The notes under the pieces were generated by a model. It saw nothing but the letters and a program-made list of their open reading frames with translations. It was not told the origin of the DNA and ran no database searches. DNA of 64,000 bases from Tetrahymena elliotti 4EA (taxonomy: Eukaryota > Ciliophora > Oligohymenophorea > Hymenostomatida > Tetrahymenidae): assembly GCA_000231825.2 (NCBI GenBank), contig JH720329.1, positions 190,913 to 254,912 on the forward strand. Direction: 5' to 3'. Made by a program: the position numbers and the translations under genes. Shown here piece by piece: positions 52,401 to 64,000 of this stretch; within the stretch, counting starts at the first letter, position 1; every line of letters begins with the position of its first letter.

Positions 52401-55400
52401 TTCTTTGAATTTCTTAAGTACTTAGCCAGGTGTTTATGCTAAATTATAGTATTAAAATCGTTTAGAATTTAAAAATTATAATAGAGTTGGATTTTAAGAC
52501 ATTATAATCTATTTCGGATTAGACTCTGAATTAAAAAGCTGTGGACTTTATTTTGCTAATATTAATAGTGATGTCAAAATAGATAATATTTAAATGTATT
52601 TATATACATTGACTCCTTAATCTAGAAGTTGCTAATCTATTTATTCAGATAATAGTGACTTAAATATTTTAAATTATTAAATTTCTAATGAAGATTTTAC
52701 ATATCATAAATCCATTTTAACTTATATCAATGTTGAAAATGTAAATATTTTTTTTTCGTTTAAAAAATAAGAAATTATTAAATAATATTTATAATTTATT
52801 AGGTCTTCATAAATAATTTATCATTAAAAAAATCCATTTTAGGAGAAAATTTTAGTATTTTGACTCAAGAATCTAATATCAAAGTTATTGCCTAAAATAT
52901 TACTGTCTCTGATAATACTTGTTCTACTAACGAAGTTCGTAGTGTAGCAGAGAAAAATGATGGTGATGAAAAAATTTAAGCTCTTTTCTATTCAGGGAAT
53001 TTTAATGTGACTAACATGATTGTAAGCAATAATTAATTTTGTAAAAAAATTATCTTTTCATGTGTATCTAGTCTAAACCAAAACAACTATGTCTTTTCAT
53101 TTAAGAACATTAGCTTTTATAATAATAAATTTCAAGCTAAAACAGAGTATTTATTTTTTAATGCTTTGTATTCAATGAGAGTGAATCCAAGTCATGAACT
53201 ACATTTAGATTTAATCAAATTCTAAAATAACTCCTTAATTCAAAAGAGTGATACAGATCTGATAGTAGCTTCTTATTTTCAAACAAGTAAAATAGCCACA
53301 ATTTCTATTTAAAATACTAAATTAATTAATCATTATGACATAAAGCTAGGATTATTTGAAAATGCTTACAATTTAGATATTTTGAACTTTTAATGTTCAA
53401 ACGATATTGAATTTTTAAACAATATTCCAGATTAGTTAACAAATGGATGTATTTAAATTAGTGAAATCACAAAAACAAATATAATCTAAATTTAAGTTAA
53501 AAATAAAAAATCAAGAGATAGTAATTTATTTAAATTGTAAAATAGTAATTTAGAATCTGCAACTTTATCAATCAAAGATGGGGAGTTTGAAAATTTGTTT
53601 TTATTTTAAAATGAAGTAAATACTCAAGCTGTACCCTTTCTAGTATCAAGCAACTTTAAAATAGAAATAATGATTGATAAATGTTTATTTTAAAATATTT
53701 CTCTTAGAAATATCGAATATGCTTTTATTTTTTCCGCATCTGCTTTGTGGATTTAAAATTATGTAGGTAATGTCATAATATAAAATTCATAATTTTATGA
53801 TACTTAAAGCAACTCTCAATATGGAATAATTTTAATTTAAGCTTAGCAAATTACATTAGATAATGTTTAGATAAGAAATGCTACCTTTCCTGATAATAAA
53901 GCATAACCAATATACTCTTCATATGGGGCTATGTTAAATATGAAGGCAGAAATCATAAATGTGTTTGAATCAAGTTTCATTAAAGCTACCTCAATAAAAG
54001 GATCATTTTTATATTTAACTTCTTTTGGAAAAATAATTAAAATTAACATTACTGATACTTATTTTAATGAAGGTTATGCTTTAGTTGATGGAGGTGCTAT
54101 TTTCATAGATTCTGGAGGTAATCAAATCATATTTGATTGTAAAAATTGTTAATTTAGTAATATCTATACACTAAAGTAATTTGGATCAGTGATTGGTTAA
54201 TAGTAAATATAATTTATTGATTTATTTTGAAAACAAAAATATTTTAAATTAAATAAATAGAAAATATTCAATTATTGGTCAAGAGACTCAAAGTGAGTTC
54301 AAATTCAAAGAAGGTTATATCAAAAATATTTTTGGAGTCACAGATAATCAATTAATTGATGTTGAAAACTGTAAGCTATTTTTTACTTAAATACCTTCAA
54401 TAACATCTGAATAATACGAGTCAAATTCTGAAGCTTACAATTAGTATTAAATAAAATATAAAGGACTCTAACAATAAGCCACTTTAGCAAGTTTATCAAA
54501 ATCTTCTTTATTAATTTAAGATTGTAAATTTTCAAACATAAAAATAGAAAATGAGAATTCTGTCTTACCTCTTCTGATAAGTTCTAGTTCATCAGAAATT
54601 ATAATTTCAAATACTTTATTTGAAGATAGTATTTTTATTAAAAGTGCAATTTATTTATTTCAAAGTACCATTTAACTAGAAAGAGTAACATTTAATAATG
54701 TAAATTAAGCTGTTATTAGTAAAAGAAATTTATAATAAAATATTTACCCTAGTCCTTCTTCTCTATAATCAGCTTCTTTAGTTATAAGTTCATAATCAAA
54801 ATTAAGTATAAAATTAAAGTCCTCCTTTAATAGTGTTAAGTGTAATTCTAATTGCAATGGAGGAGCAATTCAACTACTGTAAAGTACTATGGAAATTTAA
54901 GATACTATTTTCTAAAATATTGAAGTAAGCTTATTTAAATAAATTACTTTATCTAATTTTTTTTTCTTCAAAAGTCTTTATTTGGAGGTGCTTTATACAT
55001 AGAAGGAATAAATAATAATAATATTATTTAAGATACAAAGTTTATTAATTGTGAATCTTTTAATGATGGAGGTGCTATTTATCTAAAAGCTTTGAAATTA
55101 GATGTAAATTTTCAAAATTTTCAAAATATTAAAAAACAAAATTTTATTTTTTAGAAATTCAATCTTACTCTTTCAAATTGCAAATTTGAGAGCAATACAT
55201 GCAGAACAAGAGGAGGAGCCATTTATGCAAATTCAGAATAGATTAATTCTGTGACATAAAAAATTTAAATAGCTGATTCCGAATTTGCTAAAAATTAAGC
55301 TAGTATAGGAGGTGCTATTTTTTAATAAAATATAGCAGTTGATACCCAGAGTAAAAACACTTTTACTAGCAATCTAGGAAATATTTATGGAAATGATAAA

Positions 55401-58153
55401 ATTTCCTATCCGTCTTAGTTAAAAATTGATAATATTTCAGAATTTCTTGAAGAAAATAATGGTAAAATAGACTAGAACATGATCATCATAAATAATTTTA
55501 GAAGTGGAGCTAATTTAACTAATATAAAATTTCTCTTTTTAAATGATTAAAATGAAATTATTTATCCCATAACATAAGAAGAGTAATTAACATATAAAAT
55601 AAATGTTGAAATAGACCCCAAAACAGATAATTTTGCATAATATAAACTTTATGGATCTGTAAAATCAACTTTTGATCAAAAAACACATACTTTTAATTTT
55701 GAAACCATCACATTAATGGGAAAACCAGGATCTTAAGCATACCTTTTATTCACTTCATAATAAATATATTCTTTAGATAATCAATAATCCTCTTATGTCT
55801 AGGACTATGCATTTAAAATACTAATTAATTTTAGGTTATGCAATATAGGTGAATAGATTGCTTAACTTGCATCAGTCCAAGAATGTTAGTTATGTCCTGT
55901 AAATTACTATTCATTTAATGTTGAGAATTGTTAAGAATGCCCATAAGGGGCTACTTGTAAAGGAGGATCAAATATTGTTATAAATAAAGGGTACTGGCGC
56001 AAATCTGAATCAAGTAATTTGATAATTAGCTGCTCAAATTAACCTGATAACTGTGTTGGAGGAAATTTTGGTGATAAAATTTGTAATGAAGGCCATATAG
56101 GTGCACTTTGTGAGGAATGTGATGTAAATTAAAGATATTACTTTAATGACTTTTTAAAATTTAACTCTATTAATTAAAGATATTTGGTTAATTTTGGGGA
56201 ACATCCTATGCTAAAACATCTAAATAATCTTGCTCAAGGTGTAATGAGATTTAAGGAAACATATGGATAGTAGTTTTGATGACAATGTGGACTTTAATAT
56301 CTATGTGTCTAGCAATAAAAAGTGATATAAATATTTAAAGAGATAATGTAGCTACTATGGTTATATAGAAAAGTATATAAAAATAAAAAACACTCAGAAA
56401 TATTTTTAGAAGCTAGACTCTAACTTCAAAAAATAAAGGAGAAACTTCAAGTATTTTAAGTAGGTCAAAAACAATATTTTAAAGCAAAGATAGTCTCCCA
56501 AAGTAAAAGGTAGGAAACACAAACGAATAAAAAACAGGTGTGTATATCAAAATGCTAACTAATTATCTCTAAATAGTAGGATCTATTGCAACTTTCAATA
56601 TTTCTGTACCTTCTGGTAAAATTTTTTTTTTTTCTTTGACACAATATTCTTATTATTACTAAAAAAGGTGTTTTTGAATTTCCATAATCTGTTGGTTAAC
56701 CCTTATAGTAGACTATTAATTCTCTTGATTGCGCCTTAAAATTTCTTGATACCTCTATTCCAATTATTTATCTTAGGCTTTTATTTAGTATTTTATTACC
56801 AATTACATATTTGGTTTTATTTTTGATTTCTTTAGGTATATACTTAATTTACAATAAAATCAAAGCCAAAAACAATAATTTTACTAATAAGAAGATTCCT
56901 ATCTATATTTTGGTTACAGCTACTATTTTCTTAATAATATATGTGTAGCCAGATTTAGTTGCCTAAATTATAGCTTTATTATCATGTAGAGAAATTGGTG
57001 ACACAGAATATATTTTATCTAATGTTTCATATATTTGCTATGATTAATAACATATTTTTTATTCTTTAGTTTTAGTGATTCCTATGCTATTAATTTGGAT
57101 TGTATTTTTACCTGTCTTACTGTTTATTTTGTTAAGGAGAAACAGAGAAAACTTAGACACTGCAGATGTGAAACTTAGGTATGGATTTCTCTACAAAGAA
57201 TATAAAAATCATGCTTTTTATTGGGAATTTGTCAAAATGATTTAAAAATTAATTATTATTCTATCATTAAATTTTTACTCTTAAAGCATAAACACAAAAG
57301 CAATATTAGTTTTTATAGTTATTGTAGCTTACGGCTTACTCTCTTTAATTATTTAACCATATAATGAATAAGAAATAAACGATATTGATGTTAATTCCAC
57401 TAATGCTTGTGCTATTACAGTTCTTCTTGGGCTGTTCATGTATTAAAACAAATATGGCTATTTTGTTTATACTTCTTTAGTTATAATTGTTATCATAAAC
57501 ATTTTATTTATTGCAAAGCTTTTAAATAAAATTATAGGCAGTTATTTCTAAATATCTAAAAAAATTTTGAAAAAACTCCTTAAAAATCTATCAAATAAAA
57601 TAAAATTTTTTGATAAGTTTGTATAAGAAGAAAAAACATAAAATTAAGGAATGAAACCAGAAATAAAAGAAAAGTTCTTACGTTTATTCAAAAAATTTGC
57701 TTAATTAGATCCTCAATAAAAGAAAAAGATTATAATTGAAGTTTATGAGTAAAGACTAGGTAAATTATTAAATTATTGAAATTTAATTTAATTCGAACTA
57801 TATATTTAGTTGAAGACTATAAGCATATATTTGATAAAGTAGAAGTTAACTCATAAAAAGATCATGAGAATCCTATCAAATACAAATCGGAAGTCAGAAA
57901 TTAGGAAAAGCAGTTTAGACCTATTTCTTCAATTGGTAATCTTAAATTAAAATGTTTTTTTTAATCTAAAAATAATATTTGTAAACCAATAGATTTACAT
58001 AAAAATTAAGATTCAATTTAATATTTGGTTGAAAATTATTAGACTGATAGGTCAAATTAAGATAGACCCAAAATTTTCATTCAAACCATTTCTGAAGAAA
58101 TCAAAGAAGATGAAGTAAAAATAGAAATGAAAAGCATTGAAAATTATAGCTGA
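49418..58153 (+). CDS. giant propeller / beta-helix / polytopic membrane protein, paralogue D
   Basis: Exon 1 is 49418-49514 (97 nt). Its start was chosen because it opens a hydrophobic leader (MIFKQILFIIFGAFFILEK) in frame with the conserved EKCPLLQTYS. Exon 2 is 49578-49739 (162 nt) and exon 3 starts at 49795. The propeller region ends near 51900 and includes LIGVDNSGTIYSWDLS. The hinge is CLKNSSLCKQCSQQYYF with GVYGIGTEEQPF. The beta-helix to about 55400 carries GGAI turns (FGGALYIEGINN, RGGAIYANS). The Cys-rich module has GYWRKSESSN and GHIGALCEECD near 55990-56125. The membrane core is 56260-57540 with TMWTLISMCLAI and GFLYKEYKNHAFYWEFVKM. The cytoplasmic tail has an intron at the same place as B, followed by a Gly-x-His-Lys start, and ends at TGA 58151-58153. 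B, C and D appear closer to each other than to A or E, consistent with recent local duplication. Confidence 0.83.
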
Positions 58154-59535
58154 AAATATTTTATTTTTGAATTTTATTAATTTTCACATTTGCATTTATT
58201 TAAATTTATTCTTTGTATTCCTTTTTGTTAATAAGAAATCTTTTTTAGAAAAAATCTAAAAAATTTATATTCTTATAATACGACAAACTAGTGGTTGATT
58301 TTTCAGATGTTAATTTATTGAATTAATATGTATTCAATTCAAAATTTTATAAGTAATTTAGCTTCAGTATTAAATGAATAAATACTGTTATCTTAACGAT
58401 TTAAAATTATATGAGAAATGGTATTGATACTATTTTATTTTGTTTATTGAATTATAAATTGTTTTAAATCAAAAATCTTTTTTAATTTTATACTTAATAA
58501 AAAAGACTAAATTATATATCTCGCTCTAATATTTTTCAGAAAATAAGAACTAAATTTTTTAAAGCATTTAGTAATTTTGATATTTAATTTTTTAAGAAGA
58601 TCTCAATAGAATTAATGAAATGATTTTAATCTCATTATTTATTAATAAAGTATTTTAAATTTCAATCAATAATATTTTGTAATTTGTAATTTTTTTATTT
58701 GTATGAAATAATAAATTATTTTTCTTACTCTCGCTTTCTCATAAAATTATTACTAAATTTTTTAATTCATTTAGGAGTTTTTATATGAAATATTTGTATT
58801 TTTTTGAAATTCCTTAGTAAATTTATGAAATAATTTTAATATCTTTATTGATTAATAAATTATATATAATTACATTCCAGAATATTTTGTACTTTTTTTC
58901 TTAATATGAAATAATAAATTCTTTTTCATACTCTATTCTTCCTCATGCAATAAAAATAATATCTAGTAAGCATGATTTCAATAATTAATAAATTAATCTA
59001 AATTTTAAATTTTCTAACAGAAAATAAAAGTATCTAAAATTTTATCAGTGTAAAGTAATTGATCATTTAAATTACAAATATGCTTAGAAAACAAAAAAGA
59101 ACATATAATTTATATTTTTTTAGTTAAAGAATTATAGAAAAAGATCTATTTAATATTTTGTAATTTCACCATCTTTTAATTAAAAACTTTAAATGAGTTA
59201 ATATTGACCACATCTAAAAAATCGCAATCAAGCTTATTTTTCTTCTTTACTTTTCTTTTAACACAGACAAAAATTAAAAAAAAATTTGAATAGAAGAGTT
59301 GTGTTTTTAATTTACATCTCACCTTTCTCTAATTTAAAAAAAATGAAGAGATATTTCAATACAAAATGAACAAAAAACGAATAGATATTACAGACTTTTG
59401 TTTAAAAATAATCGAAAATAATCAAATTTTTATTTAATATTTATTTATTATTAAAAAAAATTTTTATTAAAAAGGAGGAAAACAAAGTTTTTAGGTATAA
59501 TTAAAAAGTGGATAAGCAGTTTTTCTATAATAAAA
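58154..59535 (+). other. spacer between giant genes D and E
   Basis: The 1.4-kb spacer contains the diverged 203-bp tandem repeat described separately and otherwise only AT-rich sequence. No gene or RNA was recognised. Confidence 0.45.
58520..58925. repeat. two diverged copies of a ~203-bp tandem unit
   Basis: The motif ACTAAATTTTTTAA recurs at 58549 and 58752, and TATGAAATAATAAATT at 58702 and 58905, both offset by 203 bp. Between them, blocks such as GAAAT(G/A)ATTTTAAT and ACTCTCGCT/ACTCTATTC follow in the same order with small indels. The copies lie wholly in the D-E spacer. Low sequence complexity makes copy borders approximate. Confidence 0.5.
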
Positions 59536-62500
59536 ATGAGTGTATTAGGGACACACTAAAAATTTATATAAAAGTTAATGCTGGTATCAATAATATGTAT
59601 TACCACTAATGCATAGACTTATTGTCCCACTCTTTTTTCATAGCATAGTAAATTATACTAGTAGTTTTTGCGCTTACATTATTTAATTATTTAAAAGTGC
59701 CTTAATTAGATTTGGGTTATTATACTCAAAATATTGTGAAGATCCCAAATACAAATATTATGGTTGTTAACACTCTCTAGTCATAAATCTCAAATCAATA
59801 TAGTAATATAGTTTACTATATTGATATGAGCATCCCATCAGGATCAGTAGTATAGATAATAAAACGTATTGATTTTTAATTTAGATTCTTTTAAATTAAA
59901 AAATTAGCTTCAACACAAAATTTAAATTACATGATTTTAAATTAACGCTACATTATTTATAATTAAATTAAGCATCTTACGTCATATTAGAATTAATTTA
60001 TGTACAATAGGCTAATTAATTTCTGATTACCAATACCAATCAAATAATTATTGCTGATTTATATACTCTAAATTAAGTGAGTACTCTTCCATATGCAAAT
60101 ATTTAGTCCATATCTCCAGTCTTCAATTCTCGTTTTGTAATTCTAACAGCTACACAAAAATATCTCTACATATTTGACTTATAAGATATGAAAGTGATAA
60201 AAACACTCTAAAGTATATAAACAAATAATTAATATAATTCTTAATATTACGCACTTTCTTTTAATAAACAAATAATTATTACATCAACTGATAAGTACCT
60301 TTACTTATGGATTGTTGATTAATCAAATAACTACGAACTCACTGATTAAAAAGCTATAGTTGAAAGTAAGATAATCTTTTTAAAAGTAAAAAAAGCTCAT
60401 TTAAATATATTAATTTAAAACAGCCACATTTACAGCAGCTGCAAATATGAATTTCTAAGTTTTTGATAAATATACAGCTAAAGATTTAATTATCTATTCT
60501 ATCTTAGGAAATAACAAAATATCATCATTTTTGATAGATAATCAGTTTTAAATCAGCATTTAAGGAGATTATAATGGTAAATTGAAAATTTGTTAATTAA
60601 TTTTTAATCTGTTGAATTAATAAAAATTATTTTTCACACATTAAAATGAAAATTAATCTTTATTTTAACAAAAAAAGCTTTGCAATCTGGAGAAATTATT
60701 GTTAATATATTTTCTTAGGTTGATAGTTATATATATATTGCAAGCAATATGCAAATTTTTTCACTAGTATTTTCTTAAGCAGATAGTTCATAGCCTTGGT
60801 AGTTTAGTTCAAGTTCATAAGTTTTCTAAGACGATAAATAAAAAATATCTTAAGCAATTTATGATAGTTTTCATTTTATAGCTGTTAGCAAAGATAACGA
60901 TACTAAATATAATAGATTGTCTTTAATTAATTCTAAAGATAGAAGTTAATTCTCAAATGTTTTGTGTAAAATTGAATTTTTTGAAAATAAATTAGTAACA
61001 ACTATTTATTAACATTTACCCAATAGTTTTTGACACACACAAACAATACAGATAGTTTATTTATGAATCAAATCAGAACTATAAATGGTTACTTTTTGAC
61101 TAGACAAATATTAAATAATATAATAATAAATCCAATATAAAAGAATAATAATAATTATTAGCAAGTAGCCTAAGTATCTTTGATGAAAAAAGTATTTTTC
61201 CAATTAAAAATTAGAATTAAAACTTAATGATTAAAGCGTAAGACTCTCAAACAAATAGATTTGTTATTTTTATAGATTAAAATAGCCTTTAATAAGTACA
61301 TTATTATTTGGCATGAACTTAATATTAATTTAATTTTTTATCAAAATAATAGACTTCATTTGATATATCATCAATTTTATTAAAATGGGATAAAGTAGAA
61401 GTAATATAAGATCCCTTTTTTTATAATAACAATCATTACATAGTCATAAAAGATAATGATAATTCTTTGTTTTTAATTATTTAAGTTGAAGGTAAGTATG
61501 TGTATACTTTTAGGAGTTTTGTTGCAAGTTAAAACAATATTTCTGTTTCTACTTTAAGTAATTGTGTTTATTTAATTGATATTGATAGAAAAGTTTATAG
61601 TTGGCAATTTAACCTTATCCTTGTATAATAAACTTAGGATATTCCTGCATCTGCTTCACAGAATATTGGTAAATTCTGAAAAGAAATATTAATATTTTGT
61701 TTAAAGTATTTTTAAAATAGGTCAAATAAGTTAAAATGTGTGTGATATTCCTAAATTGACTGAAGTATATTAATTAAAATAAGGAGAATACTATCTAATA
61801 GTTGCCTGCGAAAATAAAAATTTAGCTTATTTCAACTTATAAACAAATATCTCGGGTCTCCTAATTCAATAGAATGCATAATAAATGGAAGATAAGCTTT
61901 TTATTAAATCTTTATAAAATAATTAGAATGGAAACACTTAAGATATTTTAATAATTGGAGGTTAGTCAACTAATAATGTTTATGTCATTTAAATAACTAA
62001 TAGTAATGACTAAATTTAATAAAACACTATTTTAACCATATCAAACAATTAATAACCAGAAAACATTCCTCTTTATGTAGATTTACTTAGTGATTAGACT
62101 TTATGGATTTAATATAAATATAGTAATATGTTTTATCCAATAAGCCTTTGTTTAAACAATCCAAGTGATTGTTAAACCTGCTAGTTTAAAGCAACTGTTG
62201 ATGAGCAGAGCCAAGTAAATTAATACTCAATAAATTATATATAAAACAGTATATACTAAACAAGTTCTAATATCTTAGCTCTTTTCTTGCAAGTAAGCTT
62301 TCTTTCATTTTTTTGAAACATCATTTAAAATTTATGATTTCAATAATTTATTTTTAAAAACAAAAAAAAATCCAAAATAATTTAAATTGAAAAATTTAAT
62401 TTTTTAAATAATTTTGGAAAATCCTTTAAAAAATAATAAGTTTTGTTAAATTTTTATTTTTTGAAATTCTAAAAATAAATTTTGATTCTGATATAATAAT

Positions 62501-64000
62501 TTTTATTTAAAATAGTCAAAATATTATCAAATAATTCAACCTTCTCTTACAGAAATAAAGTTAGAAATAGATATTAAAAAAGCTGATTTAACCACAAATT
62601 TCTTCAATTTTGATAAAAGCTAACAAACTTAACTTACATTACTAGGCCCAATTCAATCTAGTAAAAGTATTGTCACATTTTAAAGTCAACTATAATTTAG
62701 TTAATACAAAAGTGTGACAATCTCAAATATTATATTTTAATTTGGTGGCACTAATTGTGGATTAAATTTTAAAAATGTAGTAAGCATTTCTTTGAGTTCT
62801 TTTTCTCTTTCTTAAAGCTGCTATAGCATATTTGCTATTAATACATCAGGTTCTTCTTTTTCTTTAAATTTATCTGATATGGATATTGAATAATAGGATT
62901 TTACTAATAGTAATTCATTGATAAGCTCTCAAGGATACAATGTAATCATTTTTTCATCTTTAAAAATTTTTTGATTGTTTTAAATAATATAAAATAGATT
63001 ATATTAGATACCTTAACTCTTAAAGGTTCAACATTAGGAGATAAATTTTAAATAGTAACACAGACATAAGGATCATCAATTAGATTGTTAAATTCATTTA
63101 TTTAAAATAATATATGCACTTAAAATTGGTCTTAGGGAGATTTGACATCTGCATTATTTTAAACTAGCGCCATTATTATAGATAAATTAGAAATTTCAGG
63201 CAACTTATTTTGTAATAAGCTAATATTTTAGGGTTTAGTATTAACTGATTAGACTTCTCATGCAGCAAATTTCAATATTATTTAAGTTCTTAATAATAAA
63301 TTTGCAGCTGCTCATCCAATTATTTTTTATGAGTCATCATAAAATCCAACTTCTTTTGTGGGAGATTTTAACTTAAATACAATAAAATTTTAAGGAAATA
63401 CTATTTTACTTATTTCATAGCTAAAAAATGTCTTTTACTTTTAATTTTAAAACTTAAATCCAATAAAAGCAACTGAAGTAGATATTTTAACAGAATCAAT
63501 ATAATTTGCTAATTTAATTAATACTTCAAATTAATAACTAAAATTAGAGATTACAACCCTGAATATTTAGTAAGCAGATTTTACAAGTAGTAAATAATTT
63601 ATTAACTCTAATGGATACAATGTAATTTTTTTAATTAATTGTATAAAAATTTAATTAAAATAACATAAAATAGATTTTGATAGATAATTTAACTCTAAAT
63701 GGTTCGACTTTAGGAGATCAATTTTAAATAATAGCACAGACATAAGGATCATCAATAACATTATTAAATTCGCTTATTTAAAATAATCTATGCACTTTAA
63801 ATTGGTCCTCAGGAGATATCACATCAGTATTATTTTAAGCTAGCTAAATTATTGTGAAAAATCAATTTATAATGTCAGGAAACTCTTTCTGTAATAAGTT
63901 AGTATTTTAGAGTTTACAGTCAATAGATTCAAATTCTTAAGTTGCAGATCTTAATAATATTTAAGTTTATTAAAATAAATTTTTAGCTATTTCTCCTACC
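59536..64000 (+). CDS. giant array paralogue E, cut by the window end
   Basis: Exon 1 is 59536-59647 (112 nt; leader MSVLGTHQKFIQKLMLVSII, then QTYCPTLFSQH), exon 2 is 59698-59865 (168 nt, two codons longer than in A-D) and exon 3 starts at 59973. The frame then follows the family propeller (NTNQIIIADLYTL, DKYLYLWIVD), with a CQTC-type hinge near 62160 and the start of the beta-helix. The first beta-helix exon of the family is present at least twice here: 62998-63621 and from 63674 on, each preceded by a 52-56 nt intron. The C-terminal Cys-rich module and membrane core lie beyond 64000, so full architecture is inferred from A-D. No in-frame TGA was met in the exons I read. Confidence 0.75.
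62933..64000 (+). repeat. tandem exon-plus-intron duplication inside gene E
   Basis: The junction GGATACAAT|GTAAT occurs at 62933 and again at 63613. It is followed each time by a short intron (62942-62997 and 63622-63673) and by an exon beginning with the pattern TLxGSTLGDxFQI. Exon 62998-63621 is 624 nt, exactly 208 codons, and is flanked by phase-0 introns, so copies add without breaking the frame. The second copy runs out of the window. Protein-level identity is high, with blocks such as SGNxFCNKLxFQ shared. Confidence 0.8.

Noticed and set aside
14872..58153. in-frame TAA/TAG codons suggesting decayed pseudogenes
   Set aside because: The same codons occur in intact conserved genes of the window and align with Gln; no TGA interrupts the exons examined.
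14872..64000. idea that the array is the Tetrahymena mating-type locus
   Set aside because: The known mating-type pair is head-to-head with a different domain layout; here all copies are head-to-tail and carry a propeller and Pmp-like solenoid.

Overview
The window reads as macronuclear DNA of a Tetrahymena-like oligohymenophorean ciliate. Non-coding DNA is extremely AT-rich. TAA and TAG occur throughout conserved reading frames where glutamine is expected, and only TGA ends genes. Introns are short, AT-rich and GT-AG. With TAA/TAG read as Gln, the small standard-code ORFs merge into twelve genes and most short ORFs prove to be fragments or shadows. Exact species cannot be fixed from sequence alone.

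Left part (1-5.5 kb, all minus strand): the ribosome-assembly factor RRS1 (285-1220), a cytochrome b5/fatty-acid 2-hydroxylase-like membrane protein (1667-3454, four exons, several metal-ligand histidines missing) and a TPR-repeat protein (4651-5496). After a long divergent spacer, the plus strand carries a Cys-rich, probably GPI-anchored surface protein (8314-10756) and an unassigned multi-pass membrane protein (12517-14073).

Right part (14.9-64 kb, all plus strand): five head-to-tail paralogues, here called A to E, of a giant surface receptor-like family. Each of the four complete genes is 8.6-9.1 kb and should give roughly 2,400-2,800 residues. Their shared order is: signal peptide, a Cys-Pro motif at the mature N terminus, WD-like beta-propeller repeats, a Cys-x-x-Cys hinge, a long right-handed beta-helix region with GGAI/FxxN repeats like chlamydial polymorphic membrane proteins, a Cys-rich GYWRK...GHIGALCEECD module, about seven membrane helices, and a variable Gln/Asn/Glu-rich cytoplasmic tail. 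Exon 2 is exactly 162 nt in A-D and 168 nt in E. Gene E is cut by the window end and contains a tandemly duplicated 624-nt exon together with its intron. An M28-family carboxypeptidase Q gene (24543-26396, five exons) lies between A and B.

Taken together, 8.3-64 kb is dominated by secreted or membrane proteins: a Cys-rich surface antigen-like protein, a polytopic membrane protein, a secreted/lysosomal peptidase and the giant receptor array. The array is the most interesting system here, since it joins an extracellular propeller and Pmp-like solenoid to a polytopic membrane core with a diversified intracellular tail. Its function (adhesion, sensing or self/prey recognition) is not shown by the sequence.
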